NCBI GenBank assembly: GCA_018224415.1
Contig: JAGTUZ010000015.1
Coordinates: 1-7,766, forward strand
Length of the DNA stretch: 7,766 nucleotides
Reading direction: 5' to 3'
Source: Bacteroidota bacterium
GTDB lineage: Bacteria; Bacteroidota; Ignavibacteria; SZUA-365
Numbering within the stretch: position 1 is the first letter of the stretch; every line of letters starts with the position of its first letter. Positions 6,220-7,766 of the stretch are shown here, one piece after another. The notes under the pieces are model-generated. The model was not told where the DNA came from, did not search any database, and was given only the letters and a program-made list of their open reading frames with translations. The position numbers were made by a program, and so were the translations under genes.

Positions 6220-6753
6220 TCACCAGCGATCGTCGCGATCGAAGGTGTCAAAAAACATACCGCCTCCGAATCCGGAGTTGTATCCGCCCAGACCGGCACG
6301 GTATCCCGGGGCGTACAGGCTGTACGGATCATTGCGATACTGCAAGCTGATGTGCATGTCCTTGGTCGGTCGGTAATCCACACTCGCGCGGCGCAGAAAA
6401 ATGCCGGAGAGATCCTGTTTCATCTGTGATCCCAGGCTCCCGAACGGCGTGAACATCATGGCGACGTCCGCACGGACGCTGAGGGGTTCGGAAATCCTGT
6501 ATCGGAGGCTGTTGGTGTACATCGACATGCCCAGTCCCTGGTCTCCGAAGCTCCCGTACTGGACCGAAACGCTGTGCCGCATCTCCAAATTATCCGGATT
6601 AAAAAACCCAAAGATATTATTTGTCCCAGAATCGCGATAGACGCCTTCGCGCACCGACGGCAACCCGGGTTCTTCGCCCCGAAACTGCGAATGGGCAGCC
6701 ACCGGCAACAGCAGCAGCAGTAAAGAGAGGAGGATCAGTCGTGTGGGCTTCAT
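6220..6753 (-). CDS. Exported protein of unknown function, probably envelope-associated
   Basis: 177 residues. Residues 1-22 are a clear Sec signal peptide (MKPTRL, a run of Leu, then LPVAAHSQ with cleavage near AHS-Q). The mature part has amphipathic strand-like stretches: NLEMRHSVSVQYGSFG (55-70), LGMSMYTNSLRYRISEPLSVRADVAMMFTPFG (74-105) and RRASVDYRPTKDMHISLQYRN (121-141). These recall partial beta-sheet or barrel proteins whose strands sit at or near the outer membrane. The C-terminus is Gly/Tyr/Phe-rich, then acidic (FDTFDRDDRW). It does not end in the usual barrel Phe, so a canonical porin fold is not assured. I recall similar short proteins in FCB-group genomes but cannot name a family. 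It is the first gene of the leftward cluster, divergent from dnaA. The ATG at 6753 fits the signal peptide; the ribosome site is weak (GGA, nine bases upstream). Confidence 0.82.
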   Translation of the reverse strand: MKPTRLILLSLLLLLLPVAAHSQFRGEEPGLPSVREGVYRDSGTNNIFGFFNPDNLEMRHSVSVQYGSFGDQGLGMSMYTNSLRYRISEPLSVRADVAMMFTPFGSLGSQMKQDLSGIFLRRASVDYRPTKDMHISLQYRNDPYSLYAPGYRAGLGGYNSGFGGGMFFDTFDRDDRW

Positions 6754-6788
6754 TCAGTGATTCCGCTTCATGGATAGAACGGAAAGGA

Positions 6789-6817
6789 ATACTACGGCGG
6801 AAGGGGAAAAAAAGCAA
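6789..6817 (-). promoter_or_regulatory. Candidate leftward promoter for the exported-protein/LytR_C/rsfS/argS genes
   Basis: On the minus strand TTGCTT (6817-6812), a 17-nt spacer and TAGTAT (6794-6789) form a sigma70-like pair with ideal spacing but only 3/6 and 4/6 matches. The start of transcription would fall near 6782, about 30 nt before the ATG at 6753. Confidence 0.4.
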
Positions 6818-6884
6818 GTCAGACCGGCGTCCGCTCGCCTCGCACGCGCGTTTCGTCCCCCGCACCTGTCCGGTCTGGCCGAAA

Positions 6885-6909
6885 GAAAAAAAGATGATTC
6901 TTTTTTTTC
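6885..6909. repeat. AT-rich inverted repeat near the dnaA promoter
   Basis: AAAAAAAG (6886-6893) and CTTTTTTT (6900-6907) pair around a 6-nt loop. The arms are almost pure A:T, which would melt easily; this suits an unwinding element better than a terminator. A second inverted repeat, AAAAAGTC/GACTTTTT (6941-6948 with 6959-6966), lies 32 bp further on. Confidence 0.6.
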
Positions 6910-6940
6910 CCCGTTAAGTCCTTGAACGAGAGACACTTTG

Positions 6941-6966
6941 AAAAAGTCAAGAGCCGACGACTTTTT
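6941..6966. repeat. Second AT-rich inverted repeat before the dnaA promoter
   Basis: AAAAAGTC (6941-6948) and GACTTTTT (6959-6966) pair perfectly across a 10-nt loop. The right arm runs into T7 and then CCC, ending just upstream of the -35 box of the dnaA promoter at 6974. It could be part of a DNA unwinding element or a weak terminator insulating dnaA. Confidence 0.5.
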
Positions 6967-6973
6967 TTCCCTG

Positions 6974-7002
6974 TTGAAAATCACGTCCACACTCTCTATA
7001 CT
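6974..7002 (+). promoter_or_regulatory. Candidate sigma70-type promoter of dnaA
   Basis: TTGAAA (6974-6979), a 17-nt spacer and TATACT (6997-7002) match the sigma70 consensus at 5/6 and 5/6 with ideal spacing, the best promoter in the window. Transcription would start near 7009, leaving a leader of about 270 nt before the dnaA ATG at 7278. DnaA boxes at 7030-7049 lie just downstream, well placed for repression by DnaA. Confidence 0.65.
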
Positions 7003-7029
7003 TCCCAACGTCGCTGCCGCATCATCTGC

Positions 7030-7038
7030 TGTGAATAA
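7030..7038 (-). promoter_or_regulatory. DnaA box (perfect)
   Basis: TGTGAATAA is the complement of TTATTCACA and fits TTATNCACA exactly. It lies about 20 bp after the predicted dnaA transcription start and is followed two bases later by a second, near-consensus box in the same orientation. Confidence 0.75.
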
Positions 7039-7040
7039 CT

Positions 7041-7049
7041 TGTGGACAA
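7041..7049 (-). promoter_or_regulatory. DnaA box (one mismatch)
   Basis: TGTGGACAA is the complement of TTGTCCACA, one change from TTATCCACA. It is paired with the perfect box at 7030-7038 (11-bp start-to-start, about one helical turn), so both would present to DnaA on the same face of the DNA. Confidence 0.6.
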
Positions 7050-7257
7050 CCGGCGTCCTGCTTGTACCGAAGACAGGAAAGACAGAACCATTCGCACTCC
7101 GTTTTATCCTAACCGTGCCGACATAGACGACGCGTCTCTGCCAACCTATTCATTTACAATGGTTTGGCGCCGCATGATGTACATCCCTGCAAAGGAACGC
7201 GCTGTTTTCGCTCGAAATCAATCCACCACCGTATCCCGACCACGAAGATACGACATC

Positions 7258-7266
7258 TGTGAATAA
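7258..7266 (-). promoter_or_regulatory. DnaA box (perfect) just before dnaA
   Basis: A second exact TGTGAATAA, ending 11 bases before the dnaA ATG and in the same orientation as the other two boxes. The position suits autoregulation or an origin sub-cluster. Confidence 0.7.
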
Positions 7267-7277
7267 CCCAAGTGCCC

Positions 7278-7766
7278 ATGAACGTTGAAACAGCGAAATC
7301 AGCAACCTCCGTCTGGAAAGCCTGTCTCGAACATATCCGTCCGCAGGTAAAGCCGCTGACCTTCAGCACTTGGTTCGAGCCCATCGTTCCGGCCTCTCTG
7401 GAGGACGGTCTGATGACGGTCGAGGTACCCAGCACGTACTTCTACGAATGGATTGAGGAACACTTCTTCGATCTGATCCAGGGCGCCTTGCGCCTGGTGT
7501 TGGACGGAGACGTCGCGCTGCAGTACGCGGTGAAAGTCCCGAAGCAGGAGCAGATGGTATTCGACAATGAGCGGAACCCGTATCCAAACGGATCACCAAC
7601 AACGGAGGCACAACAAATCATGCACACGGTTGTTTCCGTACGGGAGCCGTTTGTCACCAACCTCAACCCGAAGTTCACTTTCGACAGCTACATCCGCGGC
7701 GATGGAAATCAGTTCGCCCGCGCGGCAGCTCTCAACGTGGCGAACAATTCCGGAGAGACCGCCTTC
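7278..7766 (+). CDS. dnaA: Chromosomal replication initiator DnaA (N-terminal part, cut by window end)
   Basis: 163 codons are open from the ATG at 7278 to the window edge. DnaA binds origin boxes and ATP, melts the origin and loads the replicative helicase; it also regulates genes that carry boxes. Residues 11-85 form domain I, which binds helicase and self-associates: VWKACLEHIRPQVKPLTFSTWFEP (13-35) and VEVPSTYFYEWIEEHFFDLI (48-67). Residues 86-123 are the variable linker, domain II. NPKFTFDSYIRGDGNQFARAAALNVANNSG (130-159) opens the AAA+ domain III and is highly characteristic of DnaA; the Walker motifs lie beyond the window. No strong Shine-Dalgarno is present; only AAG occurs a few bases upstream. 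Its DnaA boxes and promoter lie directly upstream. Confidence 0.97.
   Translation, partial: MNVETAKSATSVWKACLEHIRPQVKPLTFSTWFEPIVPASLEDGLMTVEVPSTYFYEWIEEHFFDLIQGALRLVLDGDVALQYAVKVPKQEQMVFDNERNPYPNGSPTTEAQQIMHTVVSVREPFVTNLNPKFTFDSYIRGDGNQFARAAALNVANNSGETAF

Larger units (their letters stand above)
6754..7277. other. Divergent regulatory region upstream of dnaA; candidate oriC
   Basis: This 524-nt gap without a convincing gene separates the leftward cluster from dnaA. Part one (6780-6830) holds the leftward promoter. Part two (6880-6980) has A/T runs in several inverted repeats, giving a candidate unwinding region. Part three has the dnaA promoter at 6974-7002 and two DnaA boxes at 7030-7049, and the last box is at 7258-7266, just before dnaA. 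The stretch 7050-7257 shows no strong motif apart from a 35-codon ORF judged spurious. Only two consensus boxes and one near-match are visible, fewer than in many origins, so dnaA autoregulation without origin function remains possible. Confidence 0.5.

Noticed and set aside
6162..6383. N-terminal extension of the LytR_C protein to an ATG at 6383
   Set aside because: It would overlap the end of the upstream gene in another frame and cross the GC/T8 element. The start at 6161 gives a normal basic signal-anchor.
7159..7266. 35-codon ORF in the dnaA leader
   Set aside because: No ribosome site, no recognisable protein features, and its stop overlaps a DnaA box; consistent with chance.

Overview
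The window looks like a chromosomal housekeeping segment around dnaA from a Gram-negative bacterium of moderately high GC. The organism is most likely in the Bacteroidota/Chlorobiota (FCB) assemblage. This rests on three outer-membrane-type or exported proteins, two of them with a beta-barrel terminal Phe, a membrane-anchored PpiD/SurA-like foldase, and an rsfS gene paired with a LytR_C-domain protein. It also rests on start codons that often lack a strong Shine-Dalgarno and on my memory of similar protein styles. No taxonomic marker was compared by search, so the phylum is an inference.

Layout, left to right. (1) Positions 1-144 hold the 3' end of an outer-membrane protein gene, closed by a clear intrinsic terminator. 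(2) Positions 145-383 carry an 18-bp perfect tandem duplication and a good promoter for the next gene. (3) Positions 384-2483 encode a 699-residue peptidyl-prolyl isomerase of the PpiD/SurA type. (4) Positions 2573-3355 encode a 260-residue outer-membrane barrel protein. Its first codons are themselves a textbook rho-independent terminator (long GC hairpin plus T8), the oddest thing in the window. (5) Positions 3356-3513 lie between convergent genes and contain short degenerate duplications. (6) Positions 3514-6753 on the minus strand hold four co-directional genes, which in transcription order are a conserved-looking exported protein of unknown function, a LytR_C-domain membrane protein, rsfS (TTG start) and argS. 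An 18-bp minisatellite overlaps the rsfS stop codon, and a T8 run lies between the first two genes. (7) Positions 6754-7277 are a divergent regulatory region with two opposing sigma70-like promoters, AT-rich inverted repeats, and DnaA boxes. It is a candidate chromosomal origin and/or dnaA autoregulatory region. (8) From 7278 to the window end runs the N-terminal 163 codons of dnaA.

Functionally the segment joins replication initiation (DnaA), translation (ArgS, RsfS) and envelope biogenesis (the PPIase and the barrel or exported proteins). I see no mobile element, CRISPR array, RNA gene or defence system, and no new multi-gene system that I would defend. The observations worth follow-up are small-scale: the coding terminator, the minisatellite with in-phase stop codons, recurrent 18-21 bp microduplications in intergenic DNA, and the architecture upstream of dnaA.
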